Assembly: GCF_002090075.1 (NCBI RefSeq) | Contig: NZ_BBRI01000004.1 | Location: 62,001 to 126,000 of the forward strand | Direction of reading: 5' to 3' | Source of the DNA: Demequina sp. NBRC 110052 | Lineage (GTDB): Bacteria; Actinomycetota; Actinomycetes; Actinomycetales; Demequinaceae | Length of the DNA stretch: 64,000 nt | In this document: one piece after another, positions 24,097 through 31,586 of the stretch | Layout: each line of letters opens with the position of its first letter | Numbering within the stretch: the first letter of the stretch is position 1 | Translations under genes and position numbers: made by a program | The notes under the pieces: generated by a model | The model's input: only the letters and a program-made list of their open reading frames with translations | What the model was told of the DNA's origin: nothing | Database searches by the model: none

Positions 24097-25238
24097 CGCG
24101 CCATCTCCGTGCTCTTCTGCTTGGCGCGCGCCGTGGCCACGGTCTCGCTGAGGTCGGCATGCAGTGCGGCCTTGAGGGAGTCGTCGGCGAAGCTGGCGTC
24201 GATCGAGCGCGCCGCGAAGCCCGCCATGACGTCGAGTCCCCAGCCGAAGTGCGCCGACGTCTCGACCCAGTCGTGCGCGAGGGTCGTGCCGAGCGGCTCC
24301 GGATCGTCAGTGTTGAGCGTGACCAGCACGCCCGCATCGAGCAGCGCGGGCAGGGGGTGTGACGCCCAGCCGTCGTAGACGCCCAGCGTGAGGTTCGAGC
24401 GCGGGCACACGCCGAGCGCGATGCCGTCCGAGATCAGGCGCTCGATCAGCGCCGGGTCCTCGATCGCACGCACGCCGTGATCGATGCGCTCCGCGTGCAG
24501 CAGGTCCACCGCGTCCCACACGCCCTCGGGACCGGACGACTCGCCCGCGTGCACCGTGCGATGCAGTCCCGCGTCACGCGCCAGGGTGAACGCCTCGGAG
24601 AACTTCTCGCCGGTGCGTCCGGCAACCTTCTCATCGCCGTCGACGGACAGCGCGACGATGCGAGGCGAAGGGCCTGCGACGATGCGCTCGACGATCTCGC
24701 GGGCCTCGGTGGCCGTCTGGCTGCGCAGCAGGGACCACGCGAGGTTCACCACGCACAGCCCATCCTGCTCGGCCTCGGCGAGGCCAGCCGCGATAGCGGC
24801 CATGAGGTCGTGCTCCTTGCCCCGCCAGCCGTGCCAATGGGTGGGGTTCACGATCGCGTCGGTGTAGCGCACCCCGGAGCTCGACTGGCGCGCGGCGAAG
24901 GCGTATGCCACGCGTGCGGCTTGGTCGGGGGTGCGGACCAGGCCGCACTGCCAGTCGAGGAAGCGCAGGAAGCCGCTGAGCCCGCCGGTGCCGACGCCGT
25001 CGCCGCCTCCTGTGGTCTCCTCCGGCATCTCGAAGTCCGTATGGGTGGAGACGTCGAAGAGGGTGGCAGCCGGCCCGGGAAGCGACTCGCCGTTCTCCTT
25101 CGCGAGCCACAGCAGGTCGGCGAGCGCGAGCCCGCCCTCGAGGTGCACGTGCACCTCGGCCTTGGGCAGGGCGCGTGCGGTCGCGATGTCGATGCCGAGG
25201 GTCTCGGCGGGGGCGGAGGTCAGGGAGGAACCGGTCAT
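24093..25238 (-). CDS. Adenosine/adenine deaminase family protein
   Basis: 381 residues with all metal and catalytic motifs of the family: HVHLEGG, HAGESSG, ERIDHGVRA and NTDDP. The RIDHG form (instead of RIGHG) is what I associate with the adenine-deaminase (Aah1-like) branch, so adenine or a modified adenine may be the substrate. A glycine-rich insert follows FEMPEETT. The start is ATG 25238; an upstream TTG at 25274 would lie inside an operator palindrome and is rejected. It is coupled to the Ade-like gene by a 4-bp overlap. Confidence 0.82.
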   Translation of the reverse strand: MTGSSLTSAPAETLGIDIATARALPKAEVHVHLEGGLALADLLWLAKENGESLPGPAATLFDVSTHTDFEMPEETTGGGDGVGTGGLSGFLRFLDWQCGLVRTPDQAARVAYAFAARQSSSGVRYTDAIVNPTHWHGWRGKEHDLMAAIAAGLAEAEQDGLCVVNLAWSLLRSQTATEAREIVERIVAGPSPRIVALSVDGDEKVAGRTGEKFSEAFTLARDAGLHRTVHAGESSGPEGVWDAVDLLHAERIDHGVRAIEDPALIERLISDGIALGVCPRSNLTLGVYDGWASHPLPALLDAGVLVTLNTDDPEPLGTTLAHDWVETSAHFGWGLDVMAGFAARSIDASFADDSLKAALHADLSETVATARAKQKSTEMAR

Positions 25239-25263
25239 GGTGCCACTCAACACGAGCGGGGCA

Positions 25264-25275
25264 CTTGTTGACAAG
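25264..25275. promoter_or_regulatory. Operator A, CTTGTTGACAAG
   Basis: CTTGT-N2-ACAAG is a perfect 5+5 palindrome, 25 bp before the ADA-like ATG. It is the best-conserved of four similar sites around the GntR gene. Its position downstream of any likely promoter fits repression. Confidence 0.65.
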
Positions 25276-25358
25276 CCGGTCGCGAACCTTTTTCACACTC
25301 GTAACATCGACGAAACCGGAGCACGGCGCTTGGGACTACTGCGAGTCTTCGGCGTCCG

Positions 25359-25370
25359 CTTGTCAACTAG
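25359..25370. promoter_or_regulatory. Operator B, CTTGTCAACTAG
   Basis: One mismatch from the palindrome. On the minus strand it reads ACTAGTTGACAAG and contains TTGACA, a possible -35 for the ADA-like operon. It lies between the end of the GntR gene and operator A. Confidence 0.55.
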
Positions 25371-25400
25371 TGATGGATCGCGTGGTGAGCGTTCCGCGGC

Positions 25401-26132
25401 TCATGCCCACGGCGGGCGCGCGGTGCGCACCATGGAGTAGCTCACGAGCGAGGGGTCGTGGTACTCCATCGAGTGCAGCAGCCGCGTGCCGCTCGCGCCG
25501 ATGCCGATGAACTCGAATGTCATCACCGGGGTGCCCGGCTCGCGCTCGAACTGTTCAGCGAGCTCGCCCTCGAGCGTGGCGAGCCCCGGCGTCGTGACCT
25601 CCCACACGACGGCCTCTCCGTGAAGTCTCGCAATCGCGTCGAAGACCGACTCCTGCGGGTCCACGTCGCCTCCGTCGGGCAGGGGCATCGAGTTGTCAGC
25701 GATCATCGCGACCTTGCCGTCCGCTCTCCAGCGCTTGCGCATCGAGGCGATCAGAGTCGAGTCGGGGAGCTCCATGAGCGCGGCGATGTGGCCGGGGATC
25801 GGGATCGTCTCGGAGGACAGGCCCTCCACCGTCGCGGAATACCCGAGCCGGTTGAGCAGATCCGTGTGCTCGAACTGCTCCTCCAGGCGCACGCTCATCC
25901 GCAGCGCGATCGGGTCCACCGTGGTGACCGTGCCCTGGCGGCGGCGCACGATTCCCTGCCGCTCGAGTGCCTGCAGCGCATTCCTCAGCTGCTGACGCGT
26001 GCAGCCCAGCCGGCTCGTGAGCTCGAGCTCGCCGGGCAGCGGTGCGCGCTGCGCGGCAGCCTCGCGCGCGAACCGCAGCAGCTGCATCTGGATCGAGTCC
26101 ACATCGGGCGTGGAGAACGGAAGGAAGGTCAC
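25401..26132 (-). CDS. GntR family regulator with UTRA ligand domain (HutC subfamily)
   Basis: 243 residues from a GTG preceded by GAGGGGA. The N-terminal 70 residues are a winged helix (ELELTSRLGCTRQQLRNALQALERQGIVRRRQG); the rest is a UTRA effector domain with the conserved IPIPGHIAALMELP and VWEVTTPGLATLEGELAEQFE elements. The start overlaps the DUF296 stop (GTGA). Four CTTGT-N2-ACAAG-like palindromes flank the gene at the heads of the operons, so it is the obvious regulator of the whole cluster. The effector is probably the transported compound or a breakdown product (inference). Confidence 0.88.
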   Translation of the reverse strand: MTFLPFSTPDVDSIQMQLLRFAREAAAQRAPLPGELELTSRLGCTRQQLRNALQALERQGIVRRRQGTVTTVDPIALRMSVRLEEQFEHTDLLNRLGYSATVEGLSSETIPIPGHIAALMELPDSTLIASMRKRWRADGKVAMIADNSMPLPDGGDVDPQESVFDAIARLHGEAVVWEVTTPGLATLEGELAEQFEREPGTPVMTFEFIGIGASGTRLLHSMEYHDPSLVSYSMVRTARPPWA

Positions 26133-26650
26133 GGCATCGTCCCCTCGTGTCGTTGCCGCAAGGCTAGTGCCGGGGGCGCATCGGCGGAAGTGTCCAGGAA
26201 CCGCCACGCAGGAACCCCCCGGGTGGCGTCGCTCGCACTTCGGAAGGTGCGCGGCTCCAGAACCTCGTCCAGCACGACCTCGACCACATACTGGGCTTCA
26301 CCTGCAAGCAGGTGTCCCGCGTAGGCGGCGCCCGCCTCCGCGCGGACGCCGACTGCGACATGCACGTGGACGGACAGCGTGCCGTCGTCGAGCGTGGCGA
26401 CGGTGCCGGAGCCGACTCCCTCGACGTGCGTCACCTCGACCGCGTCTGTCAGCGGCTCCTCCGGGTCCAGGCGGTCATCGTGGTGCGTCGCGATGAGGCG
26501 TACCCGCCGGAACGCACCGCTGAACGTCACGATCACTGCCTGCGCGATTCCGTGATCGGAGCACGCCTGTCCGATCGATCCGAGGACGTCGTCCCCGGGC
26601 TCGAGCGCGAGAGCGAGGCGGCGCCCGCTGGCGATCTCTGTCGAGTGCAT
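26129..26650 (-). CDS. DUF296 (PPC/PCC domain) protein
   Basis: 173 residues. The LSVHVHVAVG...YAGHLLAGEAQYVVEVVLDEV block is the DUF296/PCC core, a small beta-rich trimer-forming domain also found in plant AT-hook proteins; stand-alone bacterial members have no settled function. The N-terminal part (GDDVLGSIGQACSDHGI and VTFSGAFRRVRL) fits the same fold. A perfect AGGAGG lies 5 nt before the ATG. It is the first gene on the minus side of the divergent region and is translationally coupled to the GntR gene. Confidence 0.78.
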   Translation of the reverse strand: MHSTEIASGRRLALALEPGDDVLGSIGQACSDHGIAQAVIVTFSGAFRRVRLIATHHDDRLDPEEPLTDAVEVTHVEGVGSGTVATLDDGTLSVHVHVAVGVRAEAGAAYAGHLLAGEAQYVVEVVLDEVLEPRTFRSASDATRGVPAWRFLDTSADAPPALALRQRHEGTMP

Positions 26651-26692
26651 GGTGCCTCCTGAGGTCGGGGAGAGAAGAGTGGTGCGCGCGCA

Positions 26693-26704
26693 CTTATTGA
26701 CAAG
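26693..26704. promoter_or_regulatory. Operator C, CTTATTGACAAG
   Basis: One mismatch from the palindrome, 43 bp before the DUF296 ATG. On the minus strand a TAGGAT hexamer (26718-26723) would place transcription start just upstream of this site, which fits repression of DUF296-gntR. Confidence 0.55.
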
Positions 26705-26730
26705 GGCGCTGATTGCGATCCTAGTTCTGT

Positions 26731-26742
26731 CACGTACACGTG
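26731..26742. promoter_or_regulatory. Second palindrome CACGT-N2-ACGTG in the divergent region
   Basis: A perfect 5+5 inverted repeat between operators C and D. It differs from the GntR motif, so it may bind another factor. Only one copy was noticed. Confidence 0.35.
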
Positions 26743-26801
26743 CGCATTACACGCACGGCGACGCGCATTTCCTGCGTGTTAACTTCTCGTTGCATTTCCC
26801 A

Positions 26802-26813
26802 CTTGTTGACATT
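26802..26813 (+). promoter_or_regulatory. Operator D overlapping a TTGACA -35 of the importer operon
   Basis: CTTGTTGACATT keeps the left arm and loses part of the right arm. TTGACA at 26806-26811 is a consensus -35, and TAACGT at 26832-26837 is a possible -10 at a long 20-bp spacing. Binding here would block the plus-strand operon promoter. Confidence 0.5.
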
Positions 26814-26901
26814 TGAGCCTCCGGTCGGCGCTAACGTGGCACACATCCCCACGCGACATCGCCGGTCGCGGCACACCCCCACAGCACTGAGGAGAGCCCT
26901 C

Positions 26902-28134
26902 TTGAGCGACCCCGCACGCACCCTCGCAGGACTGCCCGTCTGGGACGGCACGGCCGCGCGCGGCGTCGCGACAGTGACCTGGAGCGCAGGCCGCATCGAC
27001 GACGTCACAGCATCCGAGGCCTCCGTTCTTGCCGACGAGTACAGCGTCATTCCGGGCCTGATCGACACCCACGTGCACCTCGACTCGTCGGCGGGCAGCG
27101 CGCCGACGGACTGGGCCACCTGGCCGATCATCACCCCCGCAGCGGAGAAATCGCTTCACGTCGTCGCGCATGCTGCCGCTGCCGCGCGCGCTGGCGTCAC
27201 GACCCTGCGTGATCTCGCGGGCTCAGAGGTGCAGCTCGCAGCGGCGCGTGGACTCGACGATCGACTCGTTCCTGGTCCCCGCCTGCGCGTGTATGGCACG
27301 GTCGGCATGACGGCAGGGCACGGCGACCTTTTCACTCCTCCGCACTACCCACACCGGGCTCCGACCGCAGACTCGCCCGACGAGTGCCGGAAGCTTGTGC
27401 GGCAGTGGGCACGCCAGGGCGTGCACGGCATCAAGATCCACCTGTCTGGCGGCGTGCTGTCGATGGGAGACGGCGTGGGCTGGCGCAACCAGACCGACGC
27501 TGAGATTGCCACGACCATCGACGAGGCCCACGCGTTGGGGATGCTGGTAGCGGCGCACACGCACTCGGTCGAAGGCGTGGACCGTGCTCTCGCCCACGGG
27601 GTCGACTCGATCGAGCATGGCACGGGCATTCTCGAGCGTCACTGGGCCGAGCTTGCCGAGCGGCGCATTCCTGTTGCGCCCACGCTCCTGATCAACGACC
27701 GCATCGCTGCACGTGAGATCCCGGTCACGGACGAGGCGGCTGACAAGGCCAAGGGCGTGGTCGCTGAGCGTGACGAGCGGTTCGTCGGCGCCGCCAGGGC
27801 CGGGGTGAGGTTCGTGCTCGGAACCGACGCCAATGGGGTGATGGTGCGGTTCGGTGACCAGCACGAGGAACTGCGCCACATGCAGGCGCTCTTCGGATGG
27901 ACGGCCGAGCAGGCGATGATCGCCGCGACCTCCGACGCCGCCGACGCGATCGGAATGCCGAGCCTGGGTCGCATCGCGCGAGGTGCCGAGGCCGATCTCG
28001 TCGTGGTCAAGGGACGCCCCTGGGAGCGTCTCGAGGACCTCACCTCTGACTCGATCGTCGCCGTGGTCAGCCGCGGCGAGACCATCTTCGGCGCGCTGCC
28101 GGAGCTCACCCCCACTCAAGGAGCAAGCAAGTGA
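26902..28134 (+). CDS. Metal-dependent amidohydrolase (imidazolonepropionase/prolidase-like)
   Basis: 410 residues from a TTG preceded by GAGGAGAG at 5 nt. Metal-site motifs in order: GLIDTHVHLD (HxH), IKIHLSGG (Lys expected to be carboxylated), AAHTHSVEG, SIEHGTG and LGTDANG. A conserved C-terminal beta segment (GAEADLVVVKGRPWE) follows. Family members cleave cyclic amides, ureas or dipeptides. It leads the importer operon and its stop overlaps the binding-protein start (GTGA), so it probably hydrolyses the imported compound or an intermediate. No export signal is seen, so it is cytoplasmic. Confidence 0.85.
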   Translation: MSDPARTLAGLPVWDGTAARGVATVTWSAGRIDDVTASEASVLADEYSVIPGLIDTHVHLDSSAGSAPTDWATWPIITPAAEKSLHVVAHAAAAARAGVTTLRDLAGSEVQLAAARGLDDRLVPGPRLRVYGTVGMTAGHGDLFTPPHYPHRAPTADSPDECRKLVRQWARQGVHGIKIHLSGGVLSMGDGVGWRNQTDAEIATTIDEAHALGMLVAAHTHSVEGVDRALAHGVDSIEHGTGILERHWAELAERRIPVAPTLLINDRIAAREIPVTDEAADKAKGVVAERDERFVGAARAGVRFVLGTDANGVMVRFGDQHEELRHMQALFGWTAEQAMIAATSDAADAIGMPSLGRIARGAEADLVVVKGRPWERLEDLTSDSIVAVVSRGETIFGALPELTPTQGASK

Positions 28135-29747
28135 CCATCCCCGCCCGCATTCCCCCGCGGCGCCTGGCCATGCCAGTGGCCGCCGTCGCATTCGCCACCG
28201 TGCTCGCCGGGTGCTCCGGCGCGTCGGAGACGCCGACGTCGGACACCCCAGACGCCGAGCCGGCCGCAGTGCAGGACGTCGTCTTCGCACTCAAGGAAGA
28301 CCCCACCTGCCTCGATCCGCAGCAGACCTCGATGACCACCTCGCTGAACGTCGGCCGCCAGCTCACCGATTCTCTTCTCGACCAGGATGCTGAGACTGGG
28401 GATATCGTGCCCTGGCTCGCCTCCGACTGGTCGGTGAACGACGACGCGACCGCGTACACGTTCACCCTCGCCGAGGGGGTCACGTTCTCGGACGGCACCG
28501 CGCTGACCTCTGACGTGGTCGCAGCGAACTTCGACGCGATCGTGGAGCTCGGGGCCGCCGCGTCCCTGGCGAGCGCCTACCTGGGTGGCTACGCCGGTAC
28601 CGACGTCATCAGTGACACCGAGTTCACGGTGAACTTCTCCGCGCCGAACGTCCAGTTCGCTCAGGGCGCCACCACCATGAGCCTCGGCATCCTGTCCGCG
28701 GAGACCGTCGCGGCCTCGGCAGAGGAGCGTTGCCTGTCCCTGGTGGGCACTGGCCCGTTCGTGCTCGACTCCTACGTCGTCAACGACTCCGTGAAGATCG
28801 TGAAGCGTGAAGGATATGACTGGGGCTCCGAGCTGCGTGGCCACACCGGAGAGGCGTACCTCGACTCGGTCACCTTCCCGATCATCACCGAGGCCTCAGT
28901 CCGCACCGGTGGCCTCGAGTCCGGCGAGTACGACCTCATCCAGGACGTGCCGTACATCGACGAAGCGCGATTCGCCGGTGACGAGTACCACCTCTACGCC
29001 GCTGCCAACCCCGGTGTCCCGAACGCGTTCCTCGTCAACACCACGCACGGGCTCATGGGCGAAGAGGCCGTGCGCCAGGCCATCACCAAGTCGCTCGACC
29101 GCGATCAGATCAACGTGCTCACCGGCTCGGTCAGCGGTCAGGCGCCCACGAGCGTCCTGACCTCCTCGACTCCCGGCTACACCGATCTCGGCGACACCCT
29201 CGCGTACGACCCCGAGGGCGCTGCCGCGCTGCTCGAGGCGGATGGCTGGGAGCTCGGAGCGGATGGCATCTACGAGCGCGACGGTGAGGCCCTGACGTTC
29301 ACCGTGACCGCCTTCTACGCGCAGGACGTGCTCGAGGCGGCGCAGATCCAGCTCGCCGACAACGGCATCGACATGCAGATCAACATGGTCTCCGCAGGTG
29401 ACTTCTTCGGTGCCATCGCCACGGGCGACTACGACGCTCTCGGCGCTGGCCTCACTCGCACCGACCCTGACGTTCTCCGGGTGCTGCTGTCCGTCGACGG
29501 GGGCTCGCGCTGGGCGATCGCGGAGGACGACGAGCTCGAGGCGCTGCTCCAGGAGCAGGCCGCGACGGTCGACACCGACGCGCGCCAGGCGATCATCGAC
29601 GAGATCCAGCAGCTCGTCGCCGAGAGGGCCTACGTCATCCCGACGCTCGAGACCGTGCAGCTGCACGCCTCGTCGTCGTCCGTCGAGGGTCTGACCTTCG
29701 ACTCGGCTGCGCGCATCAACCTCTACGACGCCGTGGTCGTCGACTAA
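28131..29747 (+). CDS. ABC importer substrate-binding lipoprotein (family 5, Dpp/Opp type)
   Basis: 538 residues. Signal peptide with lipobox VLAGC around residue 28, then the SBP family 5 fold: QDVVFALKEDPTCLDPQQT, D...WLASDWSVNDDATAYTFTLAEGVTFSDGT, and EAVRQAITKSLDRDQI. It captures the substrate outside the membrane for the two permeases and fused ATPase downstream. Family 5 proteins bind peptides, opines, nickel or other small cations; specificity cannot be read from sequence. GTG start, overlapping the amidohydrolase stop. Confidence 0.9.
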   Translation: MTIPARIPPRRLAMPVAAVAFATVLAGCSGASETPTSDTPDAEPAAVQDVVFALKEDPTCLDPQQTSMTTSLNVGRQLTDSLLDQDAETGDIVPWLASDWSVNDDATAYTFTLAEGVTFSDGTALTSDVVAANFDAIVELGAAASLASAYLGGYAGTDVISDTEFTVNFSAPNVQFAQGATTMSLGILSAETVAASAEERCLSLVGTGPFVLDSYVVNDSVKIVKREGYDWGSELRGHTGEAYLDSVTFPIITEASVRTGGLESGEYDLIQDVPYIDEARFAGDEYHLYAAANPGVPNAFLVNTTHGLMGEEAVRQAITKSLDRDQINVLTGSVSGQAPTSVLTSSTPGYTDLGDTLAYDPEGAAALLEADGWELGADGIYERDGEALTFTVTAFYAQDVLEAAQIQLADNGIDMQINMVSAGDFFGAIATGDYDALGAGLTRTDPDVLRVLLSVDGGSRWAIAEDDELEALLQEQAATVDTDARQAIIDEIQQLVAERAYVIPTLETVQLHASSSSVEGLTFDSAARINLYDAVVVD

Positions 29748-29763
29748 GCGAAGGGCGACCCAC

Positions 29764-30792
29764 GTGAGATCAGCAGGAAGGCTTCACCGGGCGGGACCGC
29801 TCGTGCGGTTCGTGGCTCCCAAGGTGCTCCAGGCCCTGTTCGTGGTGTGGGCCACCTACACGGTGACCTTCCTGCTGATCCACGCCCTGCCCGGCGACCC
29901 GGTGCTCGCCGCTCTCGCGGTGCGCGCCGGGGACGCCGCGACCACCGACCCGGAGGTGCTCGACGCGCTCCGGGCGCAGTACGGCCTCGACGGGTCGGTC
30001 CTCCACCAGTACGTCACCCACTTCCTCGCCCTGTTCAGGGGAGACCTGGGCGTCTCCATGGCCACCGGATACGAGGTGTCCGACATGGTGGCGCGGGCGC
30101 TCCCGAAGACGGCCGCAGTCGCGGCACTCGCGCTCGCGCTCGGGTTCGCCGGTGCGCTCTCCTTCACGATCGCCGCGTACCTCGCCCGCCCCCACTGGCT
30201 GCGCAGCACGATCTCTCAGATCCCGCCGCTCGGCATCGCGATCCCCGCGTTCCTCACGGGAGTGGTGCTCATCAGCGTCTTCTCGTTCCAGCTCGGTTGG
30301 TTCCCCGCCTCCGGCGCCAACGGATTCTCTTCGATCGTGCTGCCCGCCATCACGCTGTCCCTTCCCACCGGTGCCGTCTTCTATCAGGTCTTCTCCGCGG
30401 CGGTGTTCGAGGCCGGCGATGCGGGCTTCGTCCGCACTGCGCAGGCCAAGGGCCTCAGCCAGCCTGTCGTCATCGGGCGCCACATCCTCCGCAACGCGGT
30501 GCTGCCCGCGATCACGATCATCGGCATCCAGATCGGCTACCTCGCAGGCGGCACCGCCGTCGTCGAGACGGTGTTCTCCCGCGACGGCATCGGACGCATC
30601 ACCGTGGACGCGGTCCTCGCTCGCGACATCAACGTCGTCACCGGCGTGGTCATGGTGGTCGCCGTCATCTATGCGGTCACGACCATGATCGTGGATCTCC
30701 TCTACGGCGTGCTCGACCCCCGCATCCGCACTCGCGTCGCCGCGAAGCCCCGCGCACGCGCGACGACTCCGGCAGGAGGTGCAGACGCATGA
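29764..30792 (+). CDS. ABC importer permease, DppB type
   Basis: 342 residues with six membrane segments. The DppB-specific N-terminal HALPGDPVLA and the periplasmic DPEVLDALRAQYGLDGSVLHQYVTH loop are present, as is a cytoplasmic EAA-type loop (FVRTAQAKGLSQPVVIGRHILRNAV) that contacts the ATPase. GTG start after GAAGGG. It forms the channel with the next gene, whose ATG overlaps this stop. Confidence 0.9.
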   Translation: MRSAGRLHRAGPLVRFVAPKVLQALFVVWATYTVTFLLIHALPGDPVLAALAVRAGDAATTDPEVLDALRAQYGLDGSVLHQYVTHFLALFRGDLGVSMATGYEVSDMVARALPKTAAVAALALALGFAGALSFTIAAYLARPHWLRSTISQIPPLGIAIPAFLTGVVLISVFSFQLGWFPASGANGFSSIVLPAITLSLPTGAVFYQVFSAAVFEAGDAGFVRTAQAKGLSQPVVIGRHILRNAVLPAITIIGIQIGYLAGGTAVVETVFSRDGIGRITVDAVLARDINVVTGVVMVVAVIYAVTTMIVDLLYGVLDPRIRTRVAAKPRARATTPAGGADA

Positions 30793-31586
30793 GGCGGCTG
30801 CTCAACCCCGTGGCGCTGCTCTCAGTGCTCGTGCTCGCGGTGACCCTGGTCGCCGTGATCTGGCCCGCGCTGCTCGCGCCCTATGACCCGTTCGACTCCG
30901 TCGGCACCGCACGACTCGAGCCGCCCAGCTGGGACCACCTGTTCGGCACCGATGCGCTCGCCCGTGACGTCTTCTCCCGCGTCGTCCATGGTGCACGTCT
31001 CTCGCTCCTCGCCGCGGTTCTCGCCACCACCGCGGGTGCGGTGCTCGGTGCTCTGATCGGACTCGTCAGCGGCGCCGCAGGCGGTCGCGTCGACTTCGCG
31101 GTGATGCGAGTCGTCGACGTCATGCTCGCGATCCCCGGGATTCTCCTCGCACTCATCGTCGTCGCGTCGCTGGGCTTTGGCGCGGTCTCGATCGCGATCG
31201 GCGTCGGCCTCGGGGCCACCGGCTCGTTCGCTCGCGTGATGCGCGCCCAGGTGATGCGCGTCAGGAACGAGGAGTACATCGAGGCTGCCCGCACCATGGG
31301 ATTGCGGCGCCCCACGATCCTGCTGCGGCACGTGCTTCCGAACGCCTCGAAGCCGATTGTCGCGATGGCGTCCACCGAACTGGCGCTCGCCATCCTTGCG
31401 GTGTCCGCGCTGAGCTTCCTCGGCTTCGGCGCCCAGCCGCCGACTCCCGAGTGGGGGTCGCTCGTATCCGACGGACGCCAGTTCATCGCCACCGCGCCGT
31501 GGCTGAGCATCATGCCCGGATCCGTGATCCTCGTCGTCGTGCTCGCCGTCAATGGCGTCGCCCGCAACCTCGGAGGCAACCGATGA
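30789..31586 (+). CDS. ABC importer permease, DppC type
   Basis: 265 residues. The DppC hallmark FGTDALARDVFSRVVHGARLSL follows the first membrane helix, and the EAA loop is EYIEAARTMGLRRPTILLRHVLPN. It ends with the typical FLGFGAQPPTPEWGSLV block. It overlaps its neighbours by 4 bp on both sides, so the importer genes are one translational unit. Confidence 0.9.
   Translation: MRRLLNPVALLSVLVLAVTLVAVIWPALLAPYDPFDSVGTARLEPPSWDHLFGTDALARDVFSRVVHGARLSLLAAVLATTAGAVLGALIGLVSGAAGGRVDFAVMRVVDVMLAIPGILLALIVVASLGFGAVSIAIGVGLGATGSFARVMRAQVMRVRNEEYIEAARTMGLRRPTILLRHVLPNASKPIVAMASTELALAILAVSALSFLGFGAQPPTPEWGSLVSDGRQFIATAPWLSIMPGSVILVVVLAVNGVARNLGGNR

Noticed and set aside
25239-25274. TTG start at 25274 for the ADA-like gene
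   Set aside because: It would lie inside operator A, has no ribosome site and adds non-conserved residues.
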